Below are positions 7,312-15,470 of a stretch of 64,000 nt of DNA, in pieces. Under the pieces are notes generated by a model. It was not told the origin of the DNA, did no database searches, and was given only the letters and a program-made list of their open reading frames with translations. The stretch covers positions 62,001 to 126,000 of the forward strand of contig NZ_PPTQ01000010.1 in the NCBI RefSeq assembly GCF_003340345.1. The letters are read 5' to 3'. Made by a program: the position numbers and the translations under genes. The first letter of the stretch is position 1. Every line of letters starts with the position of its first letter. This DNA comes from Paraeggerthella hongkongensis (GTDB lineage: Bacteria; Actinomycetota; Coriobacteriia; Coriobacteriales; Eggerthellaceae).

Positions 7312-8640
7312 TACGATACGGTGACGACAGCCAGCGGAACTGTGCCCGAAAAAGAGATCACCAATGCCGGCGAAGCGATCTTTGGAATCGAGGAATTGAG
7401 GGAACCCGGCGCTCGAACAGCCGAGCATGTTCTTCGGGTTGCCAACAATGGAAGCGTCGCTTTGAAGTACGAGATATCCTTCCAGAAGATTGATGAGGGG
7501 CCGTCCGGGAGCGCGATAGAGAACGTCATCGACGTGTATCTGGGTGGTCAGAAGAGTGGGGTGCTCGCCGATTACCTGAGCGGGGCCAAGTCTATTGTGT
7601 CGCCTGACGGCGTTCTCGCCGCGGGGGCTTCCACGACGCTCCCCAGGGTTCAGCTCGCCATGCAGGAAACAGCGGGCAACCAGTATCAAGGCATGCAAAC
7701 GCAGTTCGACGTCATTTTGGTGGCTACGCAGGCTACGGGCGAGGCCGACGGCTTCGGGAACGTGGATTACGACAAAGATGCGACCTATCCTTGGGATGGC
7801 GTCACGGTGACGCCGGTCGCGCCGGATTCGAATGGTGCGTACAACCTCAGTTCGGGCGCTGAGCTGGCTTGGGTATCGCAAGAGGTTGCCAGCGGCACGT
7901 TCGGAAGCGCGCGGTCGGGTGCCGGCCCCGTAGTCGTGCTGCAGAACGATATTGATCTGGGCGGCAATGAGTGGATTCCCATAGGTGGCGACGTGGCTTT
8001 CACCGGAACATTCGACGGCAACGGCCACACCATCACCGGCTTGACCGCCTCCTCGAACGCTTTGGCCGATGACCCCACGAGGGGAGTCGCCCTTTTCGGC
8101 TACGCAGAGAATGCCACCATCAAGAACCTGAAGATAGACGGTTGCTCCCTTTCGGGACGCTATGCGGTTGCCGCCGTTGTGGGCGATGGGTGCGCGCCCC
8201 TCGTGTTCGAGAACGTGGAGGTTCTGGGTGGTACTATCCGGGCGGATCAGAACTCGGGCGAAAGAATCGCGCAGGTTGCGGGAGGCCTGCTCGGCCAAGG
8301 TTTCGGCCCCGATGGCGCTTCGTCTGGCGAATCCATCGTGTTCAGGAACTGCACGAACGGGGCGAGCGTTTTCGTGAACAAGCAGCATGCGGGTGGCTTG
8401 TGGGGTTCCATCACGCAGGCGTCCGGGGTTGATGTGAAGGCTGAGAATTGCTCCAACCGCGGTGCGATCACCGTGTCGGAAAACGGCGTGGGCTATGCCG
8501 GCGGTCTGGGCGCGTATGTCTCCGCGGCTTCCTGCACGGTGTCGGGATGCTCGAATTCGGGAATTGTCTCGGCTCCGAGTATCGCTTCCAATTTCGTTGC
8601 GTGGTGCAACGGCGAATCCCTCGATGGGAATGCGGCATAG
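7159..8640 (+). CDS. SipW-dependent TasA-like protein with GLUG-type repeats
   Basis: A 493-residue protein. Residues ~5-45 form a SipW-type signal (LIVASIALLLGLTFAWFTDTVANKGN, cleavage expected near the Trp-Phe-Thr-Asp). Residues ~45-215 are TasA/camelysin-like (IQAGTLKVQL, VANNGSVALKYEISF, AGNQYQGMQTQFDVILVATQAT). From ~240 the protein turns into GLUG-like beta-helix repeats (DIDLGGNEWIPIGG, FTGTFDGNGHTITGL, VAGGLLGQGF), as found in surface adhesins. No LPXTG anchor is present. ATG 7159 is used because of the purine-rich GAAGGGGATGAAAG upstream and the identical start of the next gene. Confidence 0.8.
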   Translation: MEKTNNKKLIASATLIVASIALLLGLTFAWFTDTVANKGNKIQAGTLKVQLYDTVTTASGTVPEKEITNAGEAIFGIEELREPGARTAEHVLRVANNGSVALKYEISFQKIDEGPSGSAIENVIDVYLGGQKSGVLADYLSGAKSIVSPDGVLAAGASTTLPRVQLAMQETAGNQYQGMQTQFDVILVATQATGEADGFGNVDYDKDATYPWDGVTVTPVAPDSNGAYNLSSGAELAWVSQEVASGTFGSARSGAGPVVVLQNDIDLGGNEWIPIGGDVAFTGTFDGNGHTITGLTASSNALADDPTRGVALFGYAENATIKNLKIDGCSLSGRYAVAAVVGDGCAPLVFENVEVLGGTIRADQNSGERIAQVAGGLLGQGFGPDGASSGESIVFRNCTNGASVFVNKQHAGGLWGSITQASGVDVKAENCSNRGAITVSENGVGYAGGLGAYVSAASCTVSGCSNSGIVSAPSIASNFVAWCNGESLDGNAA

Positions 8641-8692
8641 ACGCTCACACTGCCGCAAAGTGTGGTACTGAACAGTGGAGAGGAATCGGTTC

Positions 8693-8845
8693 ATGGAGAA
8701 GACCAACAACAAGAAGCTCATAGCCAGCGCGGCGCTCATCGTGGCGTCGATCGCGCTGCTGCTGGGCCTGACGTTCGCCTGGTTCACGGACACCGTGGCC
8801 AACAAGGGGAACAAGATACAGGCGGGCACGCTGAAGGTACAGCTG
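8693..8845 (+). repeat. Direct repeat, copy 2 (5' end of TasA-like gene)
   Basis: Second copy of the signal-region repeat, 1,534 bp from the first. Recombination between the copies would delete one gene body and fuse the other to the upstream start. Confidence 0.85.
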
Positions 8846-10090
8846 CTCAACGGGACGGATGACATCGGAGTCTCGTCGACTCCCGTGTTCGCCTACGATA
8901 CGTGGGAGCCGGGCTATTCAACTGCGAAGGCGAGCTTGTCCGTGAAGAACAACGGCTCGCTTGCTGTGAAGTACGAGCTGCGTCTTCAATCGGGAGAGAT
9001 GAGTCAGAGCAAAGGGATGGAAAACGCCATCGACGTGTACGTGGGCGACCAGATTTCGGGTACGCTCGCCGATTACCTGGGTGGCTCCAAGACCCTTGAT
9101 TCGGGCACCTTGACGGCAGGAGCCTCGTCCACCGCCAAGGAGGTTTACCTTAAGATGAAGGAGAGCGCCGGCAGCCAGTACCAGGGTGCCGTAGCGGATT
9201 TCGACATTTTGCTGGTGGCCACCCAGGCGACAAGCGAGATCGACGGCTTCGGGAACGATCAGTACGATAAGGATGCGAAGTATCCCACTGTGGTTGCTAC
9301 GCCCGCCGAGTTCGAGGCGGCTATAGCTGAGGGCGGTATCGTTCAGCTTGCAGAGGATGTTGTGCTTGACGGATCCAAGACGATTGCTGCAGATACCACG
9401 CTCGATCTACGAGGCAAGACGCTAACTGTCGGTAACGGCGCTGACTCGCTTAAGGCTGCAGTGGGAACCACGCTTACTATTGAGGGAAGCGGCACCATTG
9501 AAGGTGTTGTGTATGCAGACAATAAATTCAACAATGGAAGCACGATTGTGATCGATGCTAGCGACAACTTTGTCGTCAGTTCTTCTCACGATTGGGCGGT
9601 ATATGGAGGCTCTGGAAGCAATATCGTAATCAACGGCGGTACGTATACTGCTACGCAGAAAGGCGCCGGGGTTATTCATTGTCTGGGGTCTTCGCTTACA
9701 GTAAGAGATGCGATTATCACTGTTGGTTCGGCTACGGTGATGAACTCTTCTGGAGTGCGTTCAAGCGCGGCAAACACGTATCTGGAGAACGTGACGGTCA
9801 ATGCCAATTACAGTACTGCAGTTGATTTGACTTCTGAGTATGGGGCTACGGTGATCAAGGGCGGCTCGTTTACGACCGATAAAGAGTCGAGCGGTTTTTC
9901 TAGTCCCACGATTAGCTATCAAGGTACGTTGGACATCTCCGATGCCACTATCACGCGTGTGAATACGGGGATCGAATATGCGAGGTCTTGGCCTACGCCT
10001 ACTGAGGTTGAAGGTCTTGTGTATTCCGGCTTGACGTTTGTTAAAGCGAGTAATTGCATTGGCGACGATATTGATCTTAGGTCTAAGTAG
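8693..10090 (+). CDS. SipW-dependent TasA-like protein with parallel beta-helix passenger
   Basis: A 465-residue protein starting like its neighbour (MEKTNNKKLIASAALIVAS...FAWFTDTVANKGN). The TasA-like part (to ~residue 205) has VQLLNGTDD, VKNNGSLAVKYELRL and AGSQYQGAVADFDILLVATQAT. The remainder reads as a right-handed beta-helix (DLRGKTLTVGNGADS, GTIEGVVYADN, NIVINGGTYTATQKGAG). GGAGAGGA precedes the ATG. The passenger DNA, roughly 9400-10090, is visibly more A+T-rich than the neighbours, which suggests a separate origin. No cell-wall anchor motif is seen. Likely a second fibre or adhesin subunit processed by the peptidase downstream. Confidence 0.8.
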   Translation: MEKTNNKKLIASAALIVASIALLLGLTFAWFTDTVANKGNKIQAGTLKVQLLNGTDDIGVSSTPVFAYDTWEPGYSTAKASLSVKNNGSLAVKYELRLQSGEMSQSKGMENAIDVYVGDQISGTLADYLGGSKTLDSGTLTAGASSTAKEVYLKMKESAGSQYQGAVADFDILLVATQATSEIDGFGNDQYDKDAKYPTVVATPAEFEAAIAEGGIVQLAEDVVLDGSKTIAADTTLDLRGKTLTVGNGADSLKAAVGTTLTIEGSGTIEGVVYADNKFNNGSTIVIDASDNFVVSSSHDWAVYGGSGSNIVINGGTYTATQKGAGVIHCLGSSLTVRDAIITVGSATVMNSSGVRSSAANTYLENVTVNANYSTAVDLTSEYGATVIKGGSFTTDKESSGFSSPTISYQGTLDISDATITRVNTGIEYARSWPTPTEVEGLVYSGLTFVKASNCIGDDIDLRSK

Positions 10091-10275
10091 CGCTTGGGCA
10101 ATTCACGGTGTTTGTCATATGGTTGCGTGGTTTTTTAAGCAAGGACGCGTACGCGGTTTACTGCCGATATTCGCAACAAAGGTTTCGCTGTTGTGGAAAG
10201 CTAACAACACTGGCACCTGCACCGTGATGCGGGCGTAAGGCTCGACAGGGGGCAAGGAACCCGCGAGGCGGGCAG

Positions 10276-10305
10276 ATGGGCGGGGCGCTTTCGCGTTCCG
10301 CCCAT
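10276..10305 (+). promoter_or_regulatory. Hairpin just upstream of the signal peptidase gene
   Basis: ATGGGCGG (10276-10283) pairs with CCGCCCAT (10298-10305), with further GCG/CGC pairing inside. It ends about 10 nt before the AAGGAGG ribosome-binding site of the peptidase gene. The rest of the 10091-10322 gap shows no gene. The hairpin could tune peptidase expression relative to the substrates. Confidence 0.45.
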
Positions 10306-10322
10306 GCATTTCAAGGAGGAAC

Positions 10323-11213
10323 ATGTCATTTCGTAAGGTTTCGAGCGTCGTCGCCAGCGTGCTCACGACCGTCATCTTCGTGGCAGCAGTGTGCTTCACG
10401 GTTGTCGTGGTGGCCACCACGCTCGCATCGGGCAAGGGCGAGGCCACCTTCTTCGGCTGGAAGCCTTACATCGTCCTGTCCGACTCTATGCAATCGGAGT
10501 TTCAGGTGGGCGACATCGCGTTTTCGCGCGAAGTGGATCCTGCGACGCTTCAACCGGGCGACATCGTCACGTTCGCTTCCATCGACCCCGATAGCTACGG
10601 CGAAATCTTCACGCACAAGATTCGCGAAGTGACCGAGTACGAGGGCCAGCCCGCGTTCGTTACCTACGGAACAACCACTGGCGACGACGACGTCTATCCC
10701 GCGCCGTTCAGCCGCGTGGTGGGGCGCTATGCCTTCCATGTTCCCAAGGCAGGCTACGTGTTCGAGTTCTTCAAGTCGCCTATGGGATACGTTGTGCTGG
10801 TGCTGGTTCCCTTCAGCATCCTCATCGGGCTGCAGGTGCGCAACTTCCTGCGCCTGTTGAACGAGGAGCGCCACCAGCGCGCTCTTGTCCTGGCTGGCGA
10901 ACAGCGTCGGGTGGCCGAGATGCAGGCGGAGATCGACCGGCTGCGCGCGGGGGCGAGGACGCCCGTGCCGGTTACCGCGTCTCAGATGGCTGACGTGCCG
11001 CCGGTTGCTGTTCCGATTGACAACGCGCTCCCGGCTTTTGTACCCGATGCGAATAGGGACTTGCGACCTGCGTCCTCGTCCGCAGTTCCTCGTGCGGCGC
11101 ATGTTGCGCCGTTGCGCTCGCGTTCCGACCTGCGCCCCGACTCCTCAGTCGACCTTCGTACTGCCGACCGTCCTGCTCGGGATAAGTCCCGACGCGGAAA
11201 GCATGCGCGCTAG
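10323..11213 (+). CDS. ER-type (SipW-like) signal peptidase I
   Basis: A 296-residue membrane protease expected to cleave the SipW-type signals encoded just upstream. An N-terminal membrane segment (residues ~7-32) precedes the catalytic SDSM motif with Ser55. In box D the sequence is THKI with His98, so the base is His rather than Lys, the hallmark of archaeal/ER/SipW enzymes. A second membrane segment follows at ~155-180, then a charged coiled-coil-like helix and a basic, Pro/Arg-rich tail. AAGGAGGAAC precedes the ATG. Position at the end of the locus mirrors the sipW-tasA association known in Bacillus. Confidence 0.85.
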   Translation: MSFRKVSSVVASVLTTVIFVAAVCFTVVVVATTLASGKGEATFFGWKPYIVLSDSMQSEFQVGDIAFSREVDPATLQPGDIVTFASIDPDSYGEIFTHKIREVTEYEGQPAFVTYGTTTGDDDVYPAPFSRVVGRYAFHVPKAGYVFEFFKSPMGYVVLVLVPFSILIGLQVRNFLRLLNEERHQRALVLAGEQRRVAEMQAEIDRLRAGARTPVPVTASQMADVPPVAVPIDNALPAFVPDANRDLRPASSSAVPRAAHVAPLRSRSDLRPDSSVDLRTADRPARDKSRRGKHAR

Positions 11214-11278
11214 CTGCGCTCACGATTTGCCGCGGGTAAGCGGTGAAAACGGCTTGTCAGTACGGTCTCCGGAAGGGG

Positions 11279-11287
11279 TGCTATACT
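11279..11287 (+). promoter_or_regulatory. Extended -10 promoter for map
   Basis: TG-C-TATACT lies 50 nt before the map start codon. No good -35 is seen at 17 bp, consistent with an extended -10 promoter. Confidence 0.5.
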
Positions 11288-11336
11288 GGTCGGCGACAAG
11301 AGAACAGGCACGTTAGAGGCAAGGTGCGTTGAAAGT

Positions 11337-12107
11337 ATGATCATAAAGAAGTCGAAGGCCGAGATCGAGGCCATGAAGGAAGCCGGTCGCATTTCGGCTT
11401 TGGTGCTGCGCGAGGTGGGACTCCATGTTCGAGCGGGCGTGTCCACGCTTGAGCTGGACGAGCTGGCGGAAACCATCATCCGTGCAGAAGGCGGCATACC
11501 TGCGTTCAAGGGCTACGGCGGATTCCCCGGCTCGATTTGCGCATCGGTGAACGACCAGATCGTGCACGGCATCCCTTCCGCGAACGTGGTGCTCAAAGAC
11601 GGCGACATCCTGTCCGTCGATACGGGTGCGACGGTTGACGGCTGGGTGGGGGACAACGCCTGGACCTACCCCGTAGGGAAGATTTCGGCCGAAAAGCAGC
11701 GCCTGCTCGAGGTGACCGAGCGGTGCATGTGGGCGGGCCTTGACGCTGCACGGCCCGGCAATCGTCTGGGCGACATCGGGCATGCGGTGCAGTCCATCGC
11801 CGAAGCGGCGGGCTTCGGCGTGGTGCGCGAGTACGTGGGGCACGGCATCGGACGCGATATGCACGAGGATCCCAACGTGCCGAACTTCGGCCGGAAGCAT
11901 ACGGGCGTCAAGCTTGAGGTTGGCATGGTGCTGGCTATCGAGCCTATGGTGAACGTGGGAACGTACAAGACGCGCGTGATGCCCGATGGATGGCTGGTGT
12001 GCACGCGCGACGGCCTGCCTTCGGCTCACTTTGAAAAGACCGTGGCAATCACCGAAGACGGTCCGCTTATCCTGACCACGGAAGAGGGGCACGAGCGCCC
12101 GGTGTGA
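11337..12107 (+). CDS. map: Methionine aminopeptidase, type I
   Basis: A 256-residue cytoplasmic metallopeptidase that removes the initiator methionine. All five metal ligands of the family are visible: Asp in LSVDTGA and Asp 11 residues later in GDNAW, His in GHGIGRDMHE, Glu in LAIEPM, and Glu in HFEKTVAI. The substrate-binding His is in VHGIP. It stands as a single gene with its own promoter and terminator, unlike the adk-map-infA arrangement of many bacteria, so a second map may exist elsewhere. Confidence 0.94.
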   Translation: MIIKKSKAEIEAMKEAGRISALVLREVGLHVRAGVSTLELDELAETIIRAEGGIPAFKGYGGFPGSICASVNDQIVHGIPSANVVLKDGDILSVDTGATVDGWVGDNAWTYPVGKISAEKQRLLEVTERCMWAGLDAARPGNRLGDIGHAVQSIAEAAGFGVVREYVGHGIGRDMHEDPNVPNFGRKHTGVKLEVGMVLAIEPMVNVGTYKTRVMPDGWLVCTRDGLPSAHFEKTVAITEDGPLILTTEEGHERPV

Positions 12108-12127
12108 TCGCCTAAAGACTCTATGCA

Positions 12128-12162
12128 AAACGGAAGGCCCTCATGACGAGGGCCTTCCGTTT
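12128..12162. terminator. Bidirectional terminator between map and a convergent flavoprotein gene
   Basis: AAACGGAAGGCCCTC (12128-12142) and GAGGGCCTTCCGTTT (12148-12162) form a perfect 15-bp stem with A/T-rich edges, suitable for both strands. Confidence 0.9.
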
Positions 12163-12184
12163 GGAGGGGGGAGGGACGGTTGGC

Positions 12185-13780
12185 TTAGGCGCCGTAGTAC
12201 TTCATGGCTTCCTGAGCGGCTATGCGACCCGTCACGGTGCCCATACACATGGAGGCGCCGCTTACGGCATAGCGCATGTAGAACAGCTCGGCGTTGGCGA
12301 TGGTGCCGCCACCGTACAGGCCGGGGATGGGCTTGCGATCCTTGTCGAGCACTTCCGCCTTGGTGCTGATGGCAAGCTGGCCGAACGAGTCGTTGGTGTT
12401 CGGCGTGATCTGGACGGCGTAGAACGGCGCCTGCACGACGGGCTGAAGATCTTCGGGCTTCTTATGGAAGGCCGGGTCCTCGCCAGCTTCGCAGAGCTTG
12501 TTGTACTGCTCGATCGTCTTCGTCAGGGGATAGCCGGGCAGACCTGCTTGCTCGGCAAGCTCTTCGATGGTGTCGGCGGTGTTGACGACGCCTTTTTCGA
12601 CGCCCTTCTTCAGCAGCTCCATGCGCTTGTCGGTCTGCTGCGAGTCGCAGATGATGAAGAACTCTTTACGGCCGCTCTGAATGAACGGCGTGAAGTAGTC
12701 GAATTGGCTGGTCATGGATTCGTTCGCGCAACGGTAGCCAAGGTCGGTTACGAACACGCCCGTGTTGATCATGCGCAGCTGCGACAGCTCGTCGTTGAGC
12801 GGCAGGGGCTCTTTGCCCACCAGATGGATCTGCGAAAGGCCGCCCTTGAGCAGCGTGAGGGCTCCGGCGTCTTTGCCCAGCTCGATGCCGTCGCCCGTGT
12901 TGCTGGGACTCGAGAAGGTGTGCCAGCCCACCGTGCCGGGTGCGTACAGCTCTTTCGACCAGTCCTGACCGTCGAACCCGCCGGAAGCCAGCATGACCGC
13001 TTTGGCGGAAATCGTGTACTCGGTGTCGCCCTGGCGCGCGACCACGCCGGTTACCTTGCCGTTTTCGGTGAGGATCTTGATAGCGCGCGTTTCCATCATG
13101 ACTTCAGCGCCGTTTTCCTCGGCTTTGGCGATGAGCGTATCGATAATGCCCTTACCTCCGTTGGTGGATACCATGGAGCGGTCGGACACGCCGTCGCCGG
13201 GCTTCTTCTTAAAGTCGCAGCCGAAGCCGACCAGCCAGTCCATGGCCGCGCCGCCGTTTTCCGCCACCATGCGGCAGATGTCCATGTTCGCGTCTCCGTC
13301 GGACTGATCGAACAGGAACTGGGCGATTTCTTCAGGGGTGCCGTAGTTGGTAAGGCCCATGTCGTCTTGCTTCTTGGAGCCGCAGCAGTAGAAGTTGCCG
13401 GTGCAGATGGACGAGTCGCCGCCCGAAACGGAGTGCTTTTCGAGCACGATGACGCGCGCGCCTGCGAGAGCTGCTTCGGTGGCGGCGCTCATGCCGGCGA
13501 TGCCGCTGCCGATGACTACGATGTCGGTGTCCTTCGATTCCTGGGACTTGGCCGGCGTCTCTGCAACTGCCTGAACGGTATCCGCTTTGGCCGTGTTGCC
13601 GCTTCCGTTCGAAGCGCCGTTGGATTCCTGCGCGGCGGAGCCGGTGCTTGCCTGCGGTGCGCAGCCGGCAAGTCCGCTGCCGGCAACTACGGCAGCCGTT
13701 GCGCCCAAGCCGAGCAGAAACGAGCGACGCGTGAATCCTTGCGATGCAGCCTCGGCAGCTTCGATACCCTTGTTGTGCAT
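12185..13780 (-). CDS. Tat-exported FAD-dependent reductase (fumarate-reductase family)
   Basis: A 531-residue secreted flavoprotein. The N-terminus has a twin-arginine signal (FTRRSFLLGLG) that ends in a lipobox-like LAGC, so it may be membrane-tethered outside the cell. An FAD Rossmann motif (IVVIGSGIAGMSAATEAALAG) follows at about residue 86. The FAD_binding_2 fold continues with NTGDGIELGKDAGA, CANES, and GLYGGGTIANAEL...GASMCMGTVTGRIAA. Some substrate-site residues resemble fumarate reductases (Arg in TGRIA, His in IHLVG), but the usual HHTMGG segment is replaced by ITPNTNDSFG, so the acceptor is unlikely to be fumarate. GGGAGG precedes the ATG. A LuxR-type regulator lies upstream on the same strand, a pairing typical of Eggerthella-type reductases. 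Confidence 0.85.
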   Translation of the reverse strand: MHNKGIEAAEAASQGFTRRSFLLGLGATAAVVAGSGLAGCAPQASTGSAAQESNGASNGSGNTAKADTVQAVAETPAKSQESKDTDIVVIGSGIAGMSAATEAALAGARVIVLEKHSVSGGDSSICTGNFYCCGSKKQDDMGLTNYGTPEEIAQFLFDQSDGDANMDICRMVAENGGAAMDWLVGFGCDFKKKPGDGVSDRSMVSTNGGKGIIDTLIAKAEENGAEVMMETRAIKILTENGKVTGVVARQGDTEYTISAKAVMLASGGFDGQDWSKELYAPGTVGWHTFSSPSNTGDGIELGKDAGALTLLKGGLSQIHLVGKEPLPLNDELSQLRMINTGVFVTDLGYRCANESMTSQFDYFTPFIQSGRKEFFIICDSQQTDKRMELLKKGVEKGVVNTADTIEELAEQAGLPGYPLTKTIEQYNKLCEAGEDPAFHKKPEDLQPVVQAPFYAVQITPNTNDSFGQLAISTKAEVLDKDRKPIPGLYGGGTIANAELFYMRYAVSGASMCMGTVTGRIAAQEAMKYYGA

Positions 13781-13904
13781 GATGTCCTCCCAATCCTTGC
13801 GATTTCGCGAACCTCCCTGTTCGCTCTGGGCCCATCATACGAACGGAGGAATCTCGAACCAGCACCAAAAGGGGTGGGGAAGGTGAAATCGTCAAGCAAA
13901 GCCG

Positions 13905-13929
13905 CCCACCCTCCATAATGGAGGGTGGG
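13905..13929 (-). terminator. Stem-loop between the LuxR gene and the flavoprotein gene
   Basis: CCCACCCTCC (13905-13914) and GGAGGGTGGG (13920-13929) pair perfectly with a 5-nt loop. On the minus strand a T-rich but interrupted tail follows. It probably ends the LuxR transcript; strength is uncertain. Confidence 0.55.
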
Positions 13930-13984
13930 GCTGACGGCTACTTTTTGAATGCTTTGACCTGCGAAAATCGATGCGGCAAGACGC

Positions 13985-15469
13985 CTATAGCGCCGTGCGG
14001 TCGCGATAAAGCTCAACGCGATCAATGAGGTCTTGCTTGTCGATCGATCCTGTTTTTTGATAGACGTTGTGGATGTAGCCCTTGATGGTGTTGGGCGACA
14101 GGCCAAGCTCGGCTGCGATGTAGGTGCGTGTTCGTCCCTGGCAGAGCAAGGCGAGGACTTCGCTCTCGCGTGCGGTCATGGCGTGCTTGTCTGCGAAGGC
14201 CCGAAGAAGCGCGGCGGGGTCCTCGCGGTTTTCGGGCGCGGGCGAGTTTGCTTGGCTTGCATGTTCGGAGTTGTCCGCCTGCTTTTGGATTCTGCGTTCG
14301 AGCCGCGTGGACAAAACGGGGTTCATGGCCAGCACGAACAGGGAGGTGAGCGATATGAGGGCCAGCCCGGTTGCGGGGCTGCCCTGGGCCAAGACCCGCG
14401 CCCCTAGGGCCACGCCGGCAAGAATGAGCAAGCCGCCGATGCCCAGTGCGGTTCCCAGGTACACCCAAAGCGACACGTTGTCACGTTCGCTGAGCTGGCA
14501 TACGATGATGCGCACGTTCATGCAGGAAAGATAGAAGGCTACGAATACCAGCACGGTCGCGGCGATGTGCGCCGCAGGCGAGGTGACGAAGGGCAGCGCG
14601 ACAAGGGCGATGGCCACGATGGGGAACAGCATGCCGTACAGGTCCGACACCTGAACGGCGCGTTTGCGCAAAAACGAAGCGCCCAGCATGACCATCGAGG
14701 CCACGACGATTCCCAGCATGGCTTGCGCCTGGATGGGAATGATGTCGGTTTCGGCAGTGGCAGCAACCTGGCTGACGGCTCCGAACGCGAACGAGAACAC
14801 CGCCAGATACGAAACGGCTTTCACGAAATCGATGACGCCTGCTTCCGAGATGCTGATGCGCCTTCCCGCCGCTTCAAGCTCCTGCCGAGCGATCAAAGGC
14901 ACCGCCGACACGATGATTATGGTAAGCGCGAATGCAAGCTCCATGATTCCGCTTGCCCAGAAGATGATGGTCGCCGCGATTCCGCCTATCAGGTAAGCTA
15001 GGGGGATCGCGCGCGCCAGGGAAGGGCCGCCTTCTCTCGAAAGCGCGGATATTCGCCCTATCCATCCCAATTCCGCAGTTGCAAGACCGTATCCGATACT
15101 GCCCGACACCACGATGGCGTAGAGCCATCCGCCCTCGATTGCCCCAAGAAGCCGAGCAAGCATGAGCGCGTTGCCAAGGAACGCCGCACCGAATGCCGTG
15201 GCCATGCGCAAGCGATGCTCCGCCTTGCGGCGAAACACGTGAAGGGCCGCCGTGATCAGCATAGTGGCCGTGTACGCGATGAAGAAGAGCGCGCCAAACG
15301 AGTTCCCGGCTCCGTGCGAAAGACTCATTTCCTGCAGAAACGTGCTCGATATCATGAGCGGGAACGTGAGCCCGCACACAATGCCGTAGCCCGCGGAGAC
15401 CGTGATCAGGCTGCGAAAGCCGTGGTGCACGCTGCTGCTTCCCGTGCTCGAGGGGGCGTGGGCGTCCAT
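13985..15469 (-). CDS. LuxR-family regulator with MFS-like membrane domain
   Basis: A 494-residue protein. About 12 hydrophobic segments occupy residues ~20-400, an MFS-like fold without obvious transport motifs. The C-terminus (~430-494) is a LuxR/GerE DNA-binding domain: MTARESEVLALLCQGRTRTYIAAELGLSPNTIKGYIHNVYQK. It presumably senses a small molecule at the membrane and controls the neighbouring flavoprotein, but the ligand is unknown. Its ATG lies 1 nt after the stop codon of the upstream ATP-grasp gene, so the two are translationally coupled. A paralogue is at 22611-24092. Confidence 0.85.
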   Translation of the reverse strand: MDAHAPSSTGSSSVHHGFRSLITVSAGYGIVCGLTFPLMISSTFLQEMSLSHGAGNSFGALFFIAYTATMLITAALHVFRRKAEHRLRMATAFGAAFLGNALMLARLLGAIEGGWLYAIVVSGSIGYGLATAELGWIGRISALSREGGPSLARAIPLAYLIGGIAATIIFWASGIMELAFALTIIIVSAVPLIARQELEAAGRRISISEAGVIDFVKAVSYLAVFSFAFGAVSQVAATAETDIIPIQAQAMLGIVVASMVMLGASFLRKRAVQVSDLYGMLFPIVAIALVALPFVTSPAAHIAATVLVFVAFYLSCMNVRIIVCQLSERDNVSLWVYLGTALGIGGLLILAGVALGARVLAQGSPATGLALISLTSLFVLAMNPVLSTRLERRIQKQADNSEHASQANSPAPENREDPAALLRAFADKHAMTARESEVLALLCQGRTRTYIAAELGLSPNTIKGYIHNVYQKTGSIDKQDLIDRVELYRDRTAL

Positions 15470-15470
15470 G

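Noticed and set aside
10038-10238. 66-codon ORF with a hydrophobic start after the second TasA-like gene
   Set aside because: Needs a TTG start inside the preceding gene, has no ribosome-binding site, and the hydrophobic stretch is the out-of-frame reading of that gene's end.
10200-10320. c-di-GMP or other riboswitch before the signal peptidase gene
   Set aside because: The gap has GC-rich hairpins but I could not match the conserved core of any known riboswitch class.
12143-13918. 591-codon plus-strand ORF
   Set aside because: Shadow of the minus-strand flavoprotein gene, with low-complexity, non-protein-like composition.
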